Assembly (NCBI RefSeq): GCF_018138145.1
Contig: NZ_CP073104.1
Span: 4,283,001-4,347,000, forward strand
DNA from: Pseudomonas sp. SCA2728.1_7
GTDB lineage: Bacteria; Pseudomonadota; Gammaproteobacteria; Pseudomonadales; Pseudomonadaceae
Length of the DNA: 64,000 nt
Reading direction: 5' to 3'
Part shown: positions 36,461 to 44,181 of the stretch, piece after piece
How positions within the stretch are numbered: the stretch's first letter is position 1
Layout of the letters: each line of letters opens with the position of its first letter
Notes under the pieces: generated by a model
Databases searched by the model: none
The model's input: only the letters and a program-made list of their open reading frames with translations
What the model was told of the DNA's origin: nothing
Made by a program: the position numbers and the translations under genes

Positions 36461-38218
36461 ATGACCTATGGTAATTTTGACCTCCGCCGTGGAGATCACG
36501 ATGGAAAACCTGCGCAAAATAAGCCTCCACGATGGGGGGGGAATGACAATCCCGTTTTAACTGTGCTTAATGCCGAAACAACAGCAGCGTTTTTAGGGAG
36601 TAGTGCAGCGCTCGCTGTTCCTGAGCATGTTAGAAAACTTCAAGAGGATCTAGTTGCACTAGGTTTCTCGATAGTTGGAAAGCCGGACGGCGGATTTGGT
36701 GCGCGCACTGGTTGGGCTGTTAGAGAGTTTCAAATATATGCATCTATGAATAAGGTCGCCTGTGTAAGACCGGAAAAGCAGGGGCAACTGTTACTGGATC
36801 AGGCAGGATCTCCAGTAAAAATAAACAATTTAGATGTGTATTTTGATAGTTCTGCAGCGATTGTGGCGCAGGCGGGGAAGGCTCCTAGTGTAACCGGCTC
36901 TACAATCTCTCCAGCAAGTTATTACGTTGACAGTCTTCAGTCTGTAGATAATTCCGAGAAGTACGATGGGCCAATAAGCGGAGTGGTGAATGAGAAGACA
37001 AGGGCAGCTATAGAACATTGGCTTGATAATGATTACAGATGTCCTGTTGTTTTCGAAGCTTGGACCCTGGCCCAGGGTGCTAGAACTAATTTGGCTGCGG
37101 CTGGTTGTAATATTTGGGCCGATAAAGACTTTACTGTTGGAGCTCCGCGAGTATTAGTGAGGGATTTTACTGATTATTTTGAATTTCCGGCAGGGAAGAA
37201 TCAATCAGACTATCAATCTGTAGGGTATTACGAATCAAGTGGGTTTGGTGGACCTAATGCTACAAAGGCGCATAGTTGGTCTCCTGAAGCAGAAATGTCG
37301 GTTAAAAATATTACTGGTGCTGAAGTCAATTCAACGCAACTTAATACAGCCGCGTTATCAACATACCGTACCGTCCGAGTTGTAGCAGAAGCTGAATGCT
37401 TTGGGCGTTTTGATGTATTGAATGCGTGGGATAATGCGTTGATCTCCGCAGGGCCATGTCACTGGACTATGGGTTTGTTTAAAAGTGGAAAGTATGGCAA
37501 GGGAGAGCTTGTAGGGTTTATTGCTTATCTGAAAAATAAAAGTAATGAAGCTTTCAATAAGGCATTCGGTAATTTTGGTCTTTATCCAATACATGATTGG
37601 GGTAGCTCGAGTTTGTATTCTGATGAAGTGAAGACTTATTCCGGTTGGGTTAAGTTGACGAATGACACCTTTGTCAAAGGTCAAGATGCTCATGCAGATA
37701 CCGAATTTGATGAGTTAGCGAAAACGAAAGAAGAGGCGCACTATTTAAAGACTTGGCATTGGTTCTACAGGATGAGCATGTCGGGCCGGACTCTACAGGA
37801 TTACAAGACTGCGATGTGGTCGATGGCTAAAGTTCGAGTGACGGATATCTTAAAAAAAGAAGTCACTTTTCATGTCGGAGCCACTACTGTAAATAGTACC
37901 TTAGGCAAAGTCTTTACTTCGGAGAAGTCTGTGGCTATTCTTCTTCGGTGGCATGTATTTCGGCCATCTCATGTCGTACATGATGACTTTGAAAAAATCA
38001 CCCCTGTCATACAGCAGGCAATAAACGGTACTGCCGGAGTTAACTGGTCGGGTGCGGTGTCTAGTTGGGGGGATGCACATGAAACAGCTTTAACAGCGAA
38101 GTTGTTAGCGGCTGCGGCTGTAATTAACTCTACGATCACCACGAGCATCAACTTTGGTGCGAATCAGCCTCAGGGCTCCGTCAGGACAGGTAGGAATACC
38201 TTTGTATTGGAAGTTTAA
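36461..38218 (+). CDS. Candidate T6SS effector with peptidoglycan-binding and muramidase-like regions
   Basis: The protein has 585 residues from the ATG at 36461, behind GGAGCAAGGA. It has no signal peptide, as expected of a VgrG-delivered cargo. Residues about 56-93 form a PG_binding_1-like repeat (LQEDLVALGFSIVGKPDGGFGARTGWAVREF), and about 165-187 look like a second half-repeat. The C-terminal region has an acidic/aromatic motif around E310, E312, N321, D324 and H334 (AEAECFGRFDVLNAWDNAL), similar in style to cell-wall hydrolases in which a Glu and Asp pair catalyse glycan cleavage; I cannot name the family. Codon use is AT-rich like the VgrG tail. The adjoining immunity array has relatives of lysozyme inhibitors, which fits a peptidoglycan-glycan target. 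Confidence 0.72.
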   Translation: MTYGNFDLRRGDHDGKPAQNKPPRWGGNDNPVLTVLNAETTAAFLGSSAALAVPEHVRKLQEDLVALGFSIVGKPDGGFGARTGWAVREFQIYASMNKVACVRPEKQGQLLLDQAGSPVKINNLDVYFDSSAAIVAQAGKAPSVTGSTISPASYYVDSLQSVDNSEKYDGPISGVVNEKTRAAIEHWLDNDYRCPVVFEAWTLAQGARTNLAAAGCNIWADKDFTVGAPRVLVRDFTDYFEFPAGKNQSDYQSVGYYESSGFGGPNATKAHSWSPEAEMSVKNITGAEVNSTQLNTAALSTYRTVRVVAEAECFGRFDVLNAWDNALISAGPCHWTMGLFKSGKYGKGELVGFIAYLKNKSNEAFNKAFGNFGLYPIHDWGSSSLYSDEVKTYSGWVKLTNDTFVKGQDAHADTEFDELAKTKEEAHYLKTWHWFYRMSMSGRTLQDYKTAMWSMAKVRVTDILKKEVTFHVGATTVNSTLGKVFTSEKSVAILLRWHVFRPSHVVHDDFEKITPVIQQAINGTAGVNWSGAVSSWGDAHETALTAKLLAAAAVINSTITTSINFGANQPQGSVRTGRNTFVLEV

Positions 38219-38220
38219 TT

Positions 38221-38727
38221 GTGAGATATTTTTTTGCTTTTCTAATATTTTCTCCTGTAGTTAGCGCTGCCACTATTGATGTATGTGATGCTCCGGGAGG
38301 AGCGAAGCATTTTATTTCACAATGGTCTGATGGTGGAGAAAATATAGATGTATTGTCGAGAGTAAATGGCGAAAAATTTTCCGTCCAAGAGGGGGAGGTG
38401 GTTTATAACGGCGATCTCAATGGTGATGGTGTTAAGGACTTTATATTTTCTTCCTATGATAGCGAAGGTTCTAGCAAGGAAATGACTTATGGATTTCTAA
38501 TTCAGTGTAAGGGTTATTTGAAATTCGTTGGAGGTGATTATTTTGCTAGAGTTGAGGTCTTAGAGAAGTCTCCTGTGGCTGCGGGCGGGTTTAAAGACAT
38601 TCAGGTCTACTCCTATCAAAGAGATGGCGATGGGAATATTCGCTATAAAGGGAAGCAAGCGTTAACTACGCCTCATGCGTGGACATTTAATTCGGAAACC
38701 AAAAAATATGAAGGTAAATCAGAATAG
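38221..38727 (+). CDS. Periplasmic protein, candidate immunity to the adjacent effector
   Basis: The protein has 168 residues and a GTG start 3 bp after the effector stop. It has an N-terminal signal peptide (FFAFLIFSPVVSAA). The mature part contains GDLNGDGVKDFIFSSYD, a Ca-binding FG-GAP-like motif seen in XAC2610-type immunity proteins. Being immediately downstream of the effector and AT-rich, it is the leading candidate for the cognate immunity protein. Periplasmic location fits a cell-wall effector. Confidence 0.7.
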   Translation: MRYFFAFLIFSPVVSAATIDVCDAPGGAKHFISQWSDGGENIDVLSRVNGEKFSVQEGEVVYNGDLNGDGVKDFIFSSYDSEGSSKEMTYGFLIQCKGYLKFVGGDYFARVEVLEKSPVAAGGFKDIQVYSYQRDGDGNIRYKGKQALTTPHAWTFNSETKKYEGKSE

Positions 38728-38737
38728 TTAATTGAGA

Positions 38738-38815
38738 AAAGGTGACGGGTTTATTTGCGGTGTTGCGCTCAGCGGCTTTGACTTTGGTGCGGCGTATAAA
38801 TAGATCTGTTCCGTA
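38738..38815. repeat. Degenerate inverted repeat of GGGACGGATTTATTT class
   Basis: Left arm GGTGACGGGTTTATTT (38741-38756) and right arm AAATAGATCTGTTCC (38798-38812) are imperfect reverse complements, separated by about 40 bp. A better copy lies at 39690-39752. The pair brackets the next immunity-like gene. Confidence 0.55.
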
Positions 38816-38930
38816 TATTCGGATTCAAACAGGTTCTAGTTTGCGGGGTGAAATGGGGAAAGACCACGGTTTTAGTAATTGCCAGAAAAACGTGGTCTGT
38901 TCAATTTTTTCCTCAAAAGGATATATAAAG

Positions 38931-39518
38931 TTGAAAAAATGTTTAACTCTATTTAATCGGCATTTTATTCCGTTTGTAGTTTTTGGTTTCGTAGCGTCCA
39001 ATGTGTTTGCGGATGCCGCACCCACAATAGGTGAATTCCATCCTACGGTGGTAGCCTCTTTGGGCGAAGAAAAGATCGCTGTATTTTTTTTGAAAAATAG
39101 TCTGAAGGCGATAGCTAAAGAAGAGCATGTTGCCGATGCTGAGATATATTACTCATCATTGAGCTCCGGTAAACCCTCTCTAAACTATGTTTGGAAGGTT
39201 GAGGGGGATCAGATCGCTTCTGTATTTTTCTACGAGTGGAAGTCCCCTGCGAGAGCCGGAAAGTCTATGTTTGTGTTGACAAAAAGAAAGTTGTCGAACT
39301 CGGCATTTGACGGTTTTGCTTATTCGGTAATGGAGTTCCCAATAAGGAGAGATGGTGGAAGTGTATCCTTGCTTCATTTTAGTGGCGATTTGCCTGACCC
39401 AGCTCTAGATAATTGTATGGAGGGGGCAGATCTGGTTACGGGAAATAAAGTGATCTGTGCTTATAAAGATGCGGCGAGCATTAAAAAATACTTTAGCTTG
39501 CAGGATAAAAAACATTAA
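38931..39518 (+). CDS. Exported protein of unknown function, immunity-like
   Basis: The protein has 195 residues from the TTG at 38931, chosen for the AAAGG site 10 nt upstream and for the signal peptide it produces (KKCLTLFNRHFIPFVVFGFVASNVFADA). The longer open frame upstream covers repeat DNA. Mature part is lysine-rich and AT-rich in codon use; two cysteines (DNCMEGAD, KVICAYKD) near the C-terminus may form a disulfide. No family recognised. Confidence 0.6.
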   Translation: MKKCLTLFNRHFIPFVVFGFVASNVFADAAPTIGEFHPTVVASLGEEKIAVFFLKNSLKAIAKEEHVADAEIYYSSLSSGKPSLNYVWKVEGDQIASVFFYEWKSPARAGKSMFVLTKRKLSNSAFDGFAYSVMEFPIRRDGGSVSLLHFSGDLPDPALDNCMEGADLVTGNKVICAYKDAASIKKYFSLQDKKH

Positions 39519-39825
39519 AAGTTGTGTGCGCGGCAATAGAGAAAACGGGGCGGTTCATTTTTAGCTGAATCCGTCCCGTGTATCTTCTTGCGGTTTTACT
39601 TCCTGCTTCACCGCCATCTAGTCTTCCAGATGATCCAGCGCATACGTCACCACATTGGCAATTTAAGTCAGGTGGTAAAGGGAGCTGGTAAAGGGGACGG
39701 ATTTATTTATCCGTTTGTTTTATCGTTGAGCCCAAATAAATCTGTCCTCTTTGTTGTCCATTTTTATTTTCAGCGGCTAAACAATACGCCGAAGCACGCA
39801 TAGTTGCACTTGAGGGGACCTTAGA
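39519..39825. other. Gap with hairpins and a repeat
   Basis: Contains an imperfect inverted repeat (39545-39579) that may end transcription of the previous gene, and the better GGGGACGGATTTATTT element. On the minus strand, the frame ending at 39618 reads VVTYALDHLED before a stop, with another stop just upstream: possibly the tail of a decayed gene, not supported otherwise. Confidence 0.45.
39690..39752. repeat. Inverted repeat element (GGGGACGGATTTATTT class)
   Basis: Arms AAAGGGGACGGATTTATTT (39690-39708) and AAATAAATCTGTCCTCTTT (39734-39752), imperfect reverse complements with 3 mismatches. Such sequences are common at pseudomonad mobile or RAYT-associated repeats; no transposase is encoded here. 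Confidence 0.65.
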
Positions 39826-40755
39826 ATGAGGGTGGTAGCTTTTTTAGTTTTAGCGCTCCTGGCGTCAGTGGTCAATGCGAGCTCTAGCTGCGAGGCTGAC
39901 CTGAATGGGGATGGAATCTGCGATCCGTATGGTGTTAGATCACTTGAGGATGACGGTACAATTTCGCGAATTACTATAGATATTGGTGGGGGTAACAAGT
40001 CAGTTTCGGGGGTTTTTGAACTTGGAGACGGTGGGTTATCTGTAGGTTATCTACCAGGTGAGTTTTCGTTGTTGCTGGATTTTTATACTCGTAATACTGA
40101 TCTTGCGCAGTATAGTTTTAAATGGAATTCTGCTCGGAAAGACTGGGTTCTCTATAAAAAATCTACTTGGGCGGAACCTGGTAGAGATGAAAAATATACC
40201 TTGGGTGTTGAGAGGGTACCAGTTGAAGCACTATTTCCGCAGAAGTTTAATGTTCAGCGTGTGGCGTGTTGCACCCTATTTTCTCAGTTCTCCGAAAATG
40301 GTCCCAATTTTATCTATTTGAGTAATGAGGATCAGCTTGCAGAAATCAGGAAAGACTTCAAATATATTCTTGGTAAGCTTCCTCAGGGCGAAAAAGGAGA
40401 ATTATTTTATGGGCTCGATGATAGCGGGAACAAGGTAAGGAAGAGTATTCCTCAAGAGCTGGTGTATGAGCTAACTTTGATAATTTCCAAAGATAATGTC
40501 GGGCCTCTAAATGACTATGCTTATTATTTGTACCGTAGCAAAAACAATATTTTAGCTGCTTTGCTTTTGAGGGAGATTCATAAAAAGTTTCCGGAGAGAG
40601 TCGTTGCAACATTGAATTTGGCAGATGCTTATTGGGATATCGGAATGAAGTCCGACGCATGTCCGCTTTATAAGGAATACATCGCTAAAATGACAGAGAG
40701 CGGAAAGGGTGAACGTATTCCACAGTCAGCGGAATCTCGAGAAAACTGCAATTGA
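39826..40755 (+). CDS. Exported TPR-type protein, immunity-like
   Basis: The protein has 309 residues. Signal peptide (VAFLVLALLASVVNA), then a CEADLNGDGICDPYG Ca-binding-like motif near the mature N-terminus, and a C-terminal helical part (about 220-300) that reads like a pair of TPR units (NDYAYYLYRSKNNILAALLL; ATLNLADAYWDIGMKSDACP). The C-terminal ~85 residues align well with those of the gene at 47906 (NDLAFYLAEGG..., MLNIADSLWRLDRKDEAQR), so both belong to one immunity-like family. AT-rich. Confidence 0.65.
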   Translation: MRVVAFLVLALLASVVNASSSCEADLNGDGICDPYGVRSLEDDGTISRITIDIGGGNKSVSGVFELGDGGLSVGYLPGEFSLLLDFYTRNTDLAQYSFKWNSARKDWVLYKKSTWAEPGRDEKYTLGVERVPVEALFPQKFNVQRVACCTLFSQFSENGPNFIYLSNEDQLAEIRKDFKYILGKLPQGEKGELFYGLDDSGNKVRKSIPQELVYELTLIISKDNVGPLNDYAYYLYRSKNNILAALLLREIHKKFPERVVATLNLADAYWDIGMKSDACPLYKEYIAKMTESGKGERIPQSAESRENCN

Positions 40756-40792
40756 GACGAGCCGCGTTTCACGGGGAGGAGTAAGCGAGCAC

Positions 40793-41254
40793 ATGCAATT
40801 CAAAACTCTAGCGGTATCTCTGCTCGGCCTGACGTGGACGATCCCGGCGTTGGCCGAAACCACCACGTTCAGCCCAACCACAGGCGTCGACGCGAAGCTG
40901 GTTCTCGAAGGCTCCAAGCTGAACATCGCGGTTAAAAGCGAAACGCACAGCGAGTCGCGAACAATCGATTTTGAAGCCGAAAACGAACTCTATCTGCAGT
41001 TCGACGATTTCAATTTCGACGGCGCCCAGGATTTCGCGGTCTGGCAACTCGATGACGGCATGGGCACTTACCACTACTACCGGGTGTTCATTTACCAAGT
41101 CAAAACCGGCACCTTCGAAGAGTTGCAGCCGGACTGCGGCGATGGCTTCGTTAACCTGCGCGTCGACAAAAAGCGTAAAGCGTTGCTCAGCACCTACTGG
41201 GAAATGAACATGCCCAAGCAATGCATCACCCGATTCACCAAACGCAAAACCTGA
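40793..41254 (+). CDS. XAC2610-like periplasmic protein, immunity-like
   Basis: The protein has 153 residues from the ATG at 40793, behind GGGGAGGAG; the longer frame upstream overlaps the previous gene. Signal peptide (FKTLAVSLLGLTWTIPALAE) and then a beta-rich domain with DDFNFDGAQDFAVWQLDDG followed by YHYYRVFIYQVKTGTFEE. That layout is typical of the XAC2610 family, whose Xanthomonas member is a periplasmic immunity protein against a lysozyme effector with peptidoglycan-binding repeats. GC content returns to core-like values here. Confidence 0.72.
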   Translation: MQFKTLAVSLLGLTWTIPALAETTTFSPTTGVDAKLVLEGSKLNIAVKSETHSESRTIDFEAENELYLQFDDFNFDGAQDFAVWQLDDGMGTYHYYRVFIYQVKTGTFEELQPDCGDGFVNLRVDKKRKALLSTYWEMNMPKQCITRFTKRKT

Positions 41255-41274
41255 ATGACTCAAGGATGAACACC

Positions 41275-42639
41275 GTGAACCGTTTTGTTTTAACCCTGCT
41301 GGCCGTACTGCTGCCGCTTTCATCTGTCTATGCGCAGGACGACTGCCGTAATGTCACCTCAAGCCTGGAAATGGTGCCGTGCTCGGAGGCGGCGAAGAAG
41401 GCTGCCGATGCGCAGTTGAATGTCAGCTACAAGCAGTTAATGACGCGGCTTGAATCTGACTATCGAGCAGATCCGGCCTTGGGCGCGGAGTACGCGGCGA
41501 AGGTTAAAGAGTCGCAACGTGCGTGGTTGAAGTTGCGCGATGCGAACTGCCCTTTGGAGGCATTCGAAATCGAGACGGGGATGCCGGCGCATGTGTTCGC
41601 CGTTAACTCGTGCATCGCCAGAATGAGTCGTGAGCGTTCGGCGTACCTAGACAAGATTGTCCCTGCTCTTGCATCCGACAAGAACGCTTCGGCGGCTTCC
41701 ACCAGCGACGCTTGCCCCTCGGAGGAGTTCGCGCCTTTCCTGACTGCGTTTTCCGCCAACAGCGAATCACAACGCCGTCTCACTGCAATGACGGTCAAGT
41801 CGCTGGTGTTGAAACCGGTGGCGGGAAAGGATCGAAGTACCTTTGAGCCTTCAACCTCGGGTGTCAGTGGAGCTACTTTCGCCTATCCGCTGATGGCTGC
41901 AATCACGCCCGGCAAAACGCCTGGAGTCGAGATCGAGGAGGTCGATGACAGTCACGTCAACGTTGTGGATAAAAGGGCAGGCAACAGCAATGTCAAAATC
42001 TTCAACTTCTCTCGTCAGGCATGTTGGGTGCTTGAGGGGATTGAGGATTGGTCGATCAGCGAGAAGGATCTTGTCGCAACAGAGAACCCGGGAATGAGCC
42101 GCGCCGAGAACTTCTGTTATCAGCGTGCCGAAGCGTTGGGCGGGCTAGGGTTTCTTGAGCAATACCCGCTGACCGTGGAGTTGATTGAAGCGTCGCTGGA
42201 AAATTTTGTGTGTGCTGCAGAGTCGGGTGACGCACAGGCGAGCCTGTCGGCGGCAAGCCTGAGCCTTTCGCAAATGGCGTCTCAGTTGGAAACCCCGAAG
42301 GTTGAGGCGCTGTTCAAAGCGGCCTCGAAAATACCAAGTGGCGCGCTGGCCTATGCCACGTTTCTTTGTTCAGGAAACTCCACTGACTATAACGGCCCTT
42401 GCCTCCATCCCGAGCAGGCAAAAGAGCAGGTTATTCGTGCTATTTCCATGGGCTCGGCTGATGCGATGAATTATCTGGCCTCGACCTTTGAAGGTGGCGA
42501 GTTTGGAGCGAAGGATATGTCGCGGGCGTTAGCCTGTTATCAGATGGCGGCTGACAAAGGTAATCAGTTGGGCATCTTCAACGTGGGGCGATTGGGATCG
42601 TCAGGCGCAGCACCGATCAAGGCCAGTCACTGCATCTGA
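41275..42639 (+). CDS. LprI/DUF1311-type lysozyme-inhibitor-like protein with Sel1 repeats
   Basis: The protein has 454 residues from the GTG at 41275 (behind AAGGA; the ATG at 41266 sits on the ribosome site). Signal peptide ends near SVYAQ. The N-terminal mature region (about 22-130) is DUF1311/LprI-like: MVPCSEAAKKAADAQLNVSYKQL, SQRAWLKLRDANC and FAVNSCIARMSRERSAYL. The C-terminal 200 residues have Sel1-like helix pairs (FGAKDMSRALACYQMAADKGN). LprI of mycobacteria inhibits lysozyme. The N-terminal domain is shared with the gene at 48766. A role as immunity to a muramidase effector is inferred. Confidence 0.72.
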   Translation: MNRFVLTLLAVLLPLSSVYAQDDCRNVTSSLEMVPCSEAAKKAADAQLNVSYKQLMTRLESDYRADPALGAEYAAKVKESQRAWLKLRDANCPLEAFEIETGMPAHVFAVNSCIARMSRERSAYLDKIVPALASDKNASAASTSDACPSEEFAPFLTAFSANSESQRRLTAMTVKSLVLKPVAGKDRSTFEPSTSGVSGATFAYPLMAAITPGKTPGVEIEEVDDSHVNVVDKRAGNSNVKIFNFSRQACWVLEGIEDWSISEKDLVATENPGMSRAENFCYQRAEALGGLGFLEQYPLTVELIEASLENFVCAAESGDAQASLSAASLSLSQMASQLETPKVEALFKAASKIPSGALAYATFLCSGNSTDYNGPCLHPEQAKEQVIRAISMGSADAMNYLASTFEGGEFGAKDMSRALACYQMAADKGNQLGIFNVGRLGSSGAAPIKASHCI

Positions 42640-42777
42640 AATGCCGGGTCATGTCTGATGCGTTTTCGCAGTCGTTGAGTCTGAATACGTCCGGTAAAAC
42701 GTTTAGTTTTTGAGCATCTGACGACTGCGATTTTCCTTTAAACTCCCCACCCCCAAGGAATGCGCTCAGGACACGGA

Positions 42778-44172
42778 ATGCCAGCCCCCTCGACCTCGCT
42801 TCGCCCCGCGCTAGTGCTCTGGCTATACGCCGCCGCAATCGTGCACATTCTCGCCGGCCTCACCCTGACCTGGGCCGGGCATTCCGGTTTACTCGACGGC
42901 TACCTGCACACCCTCGAACTCGCATTCTGGGGCGCTGATGCGGTTCCCACCGCCGGCCACGAACAACAAGTCTGGTGGCTCGCGCTGTTCGGCGCGACGC
43001 TGCAAAGTTATTCGCTGTACATGCTCGCGCTGGTGCACTTGGGCAATCGCTTGAAAGCCCCGGCAGTCTGGGGCTGGTTGAGCGCCGGCATCCTGTTATG
43101 GGCGCCGCAGGACATGTGGCTCTCGGCGCAACAACAGGTCTGGTCGCACCTGTGGCTCGACGGTTTTGCGTTGCTGGTGTTGTTGCCTCCGTTGTTCTGG
43201 CTGTATCGGCATGACCGCCGGAAGGCTTCTTCAGTAAAGGCACCGAGCCAATCCAGCCCGTTTGCCGGCGGCGCTTTCAAGCGTGTGCTGATCACTGGCG
43301 CCACCGGGTTCATCGGCGAAGCCTTGGTCAACCAACTGCTAGACGCCGGCCATTCGGTCAGCGCCCTCACGCGCGATCCGTTGAGCGCGGCCAATCTATT
43401 CAACGGTCGCGTCCGCTGCGTGCATTCGCTCAGCGAACTCAGCCACGACGAAGCCTTCGACGTAATCATCAATCTCGCCGGCGCACCCGTCGCCGGCCCG
43501 CGCTGGACTCCCAAGCGTCAGGCGCAACTACTCGCCAGTCGAGTCGGCACCACCGAAGCGTTGATAACCTGGCTGAAAAACACCAAGCACAAACCAACGC
43601 TGTGGATTCAAGCCTCGGCCATCGGTTTCTACGGCGCGCGCGATGCCAGCGAAAGCCTCGATGAACGGGCGAGCAAGGGTGACGGCTTCATGGCCGAACT
43701 CTGTGCGCGTTGGGAAGCCGCCGCGCAACCGGCCACCGAGTTTGGCGTGCGTCAGGTGGTGCTGCGTCTTGGCGTGGTCTTTGGCTCGGGCGGTGCGTTG
43801 ACGCCACTGCTGCTGCCGTTCCGCCTGGGCTTCGGCGGGCGCATGGGTGACGGTCAGCAGATCATGAGCTGGGTGCATCGCGACGATGTGCTTCAGGTGA
43901 TCGCGCGGGCTTTCAACGACGACACTCTGCGTGGCACCTACAACATGGTCGCGCCGGAAACGGTCAGTCAGGCCGCGTTCGCCGAGCAGGCCGGCAAGGT
44001 CCTCAAGCGTCCGGTGTGGTTGCACATTCCCGCTGCGCCGGTGCGCGCTATGGCGGGGGAGATGGCGCAGTTGTTTTTCGACGGTCAGCGCGTGGTGCCG
44101 CAGCGTTTGACCGAGGCGGGCTACACATTCCGCTACCAAACCCTCGACGCCGCTCTGCGCGATCTGACCTGA
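42778..44172 (+). CDS. TIGR01777-family epimerase with N-terminal membrane domain
   Basis: The protein has 464 residues (an ATG six codons upstream at 42760 is also possible). The N-terminal ~150 residues are a membrane domain of about four helices (LVLWLYAAAIVHILAGLTLTW; WLALFGATLQSYSLYMLALVHLG; GWLSAGILLWAP; LDGFALLVLLPPLFWLY). From about residue 167 it is an extended SDR of the YfcH/SDR39U1 type: NAD(P) motif VLITGATGFIG, LAGAPVAGPRWTPKRQ, IGFYGARDASESLDE and the C-terminal DUF1731-like tail. It is GC-rich like core genes. Starts an apparent operon with the next gene (9-bp gap). Confidence 0.85.
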   Translation: MPAPSTSLRPALVLWLYAAAIVHILAGLTLTWAGHSGLLDGYLHTLELAFWGADAVPTAGHEQQVWWLALFGATLQSYSLYMLALVHLGNRLKAPAVWGWLSAGILLWAPQDMWLSAQQQVWSHLWLDGFALLVLLPPLFWLYRHDRRKASSVKAPSQSSPFAGGAFKRVLITGATGFIGEALVNQLLDAGHSVSALTRDPLSAANLFNGRVRCVHSLSELSHDEAFDVIINLAGAPVAGPRWTPKRQAQLLASRVGTTEALITWLKNTKHKPTLWIQASAIGFYGARDASESLDERASKGDGFMAELCARWEAAAQPATEFGVRQVVLRLGVVFGSGGALTPLLLPFRLGFGGRMGDGQQIMSWVHRDDVLQVIARAFNDDTLRGTYNMVAPETVSQAAFAEQAGKVLKRPVWLHIPAAPVRAMAGEMAQLFFDGQRVVPQRLTEAGYTFRYQTLDAALRDLT

Positions 44173-44181
44173 GGATCGTCC

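Noticed and set aside
38742..38930. N-terminal 63-codon extension of the exported protein at 38931
   Set aside because: The extension runs through repeat DNA and hides the signal peptide; the TTG at 38931 with AAAGG is the better start.
39615..39662. Minus-strand fragment reading VVTYALDHLED before a stop
   Set aside because: A stop codon lies 14 codons upstream, so no gene can be supported; kept only as a possible decayed gene end.
39588..39803. 71-codon frame between immunity-like genes
   Set aside because: It overlaps the repeat at 39690-39752 and reads through its arms; no ribosome site.
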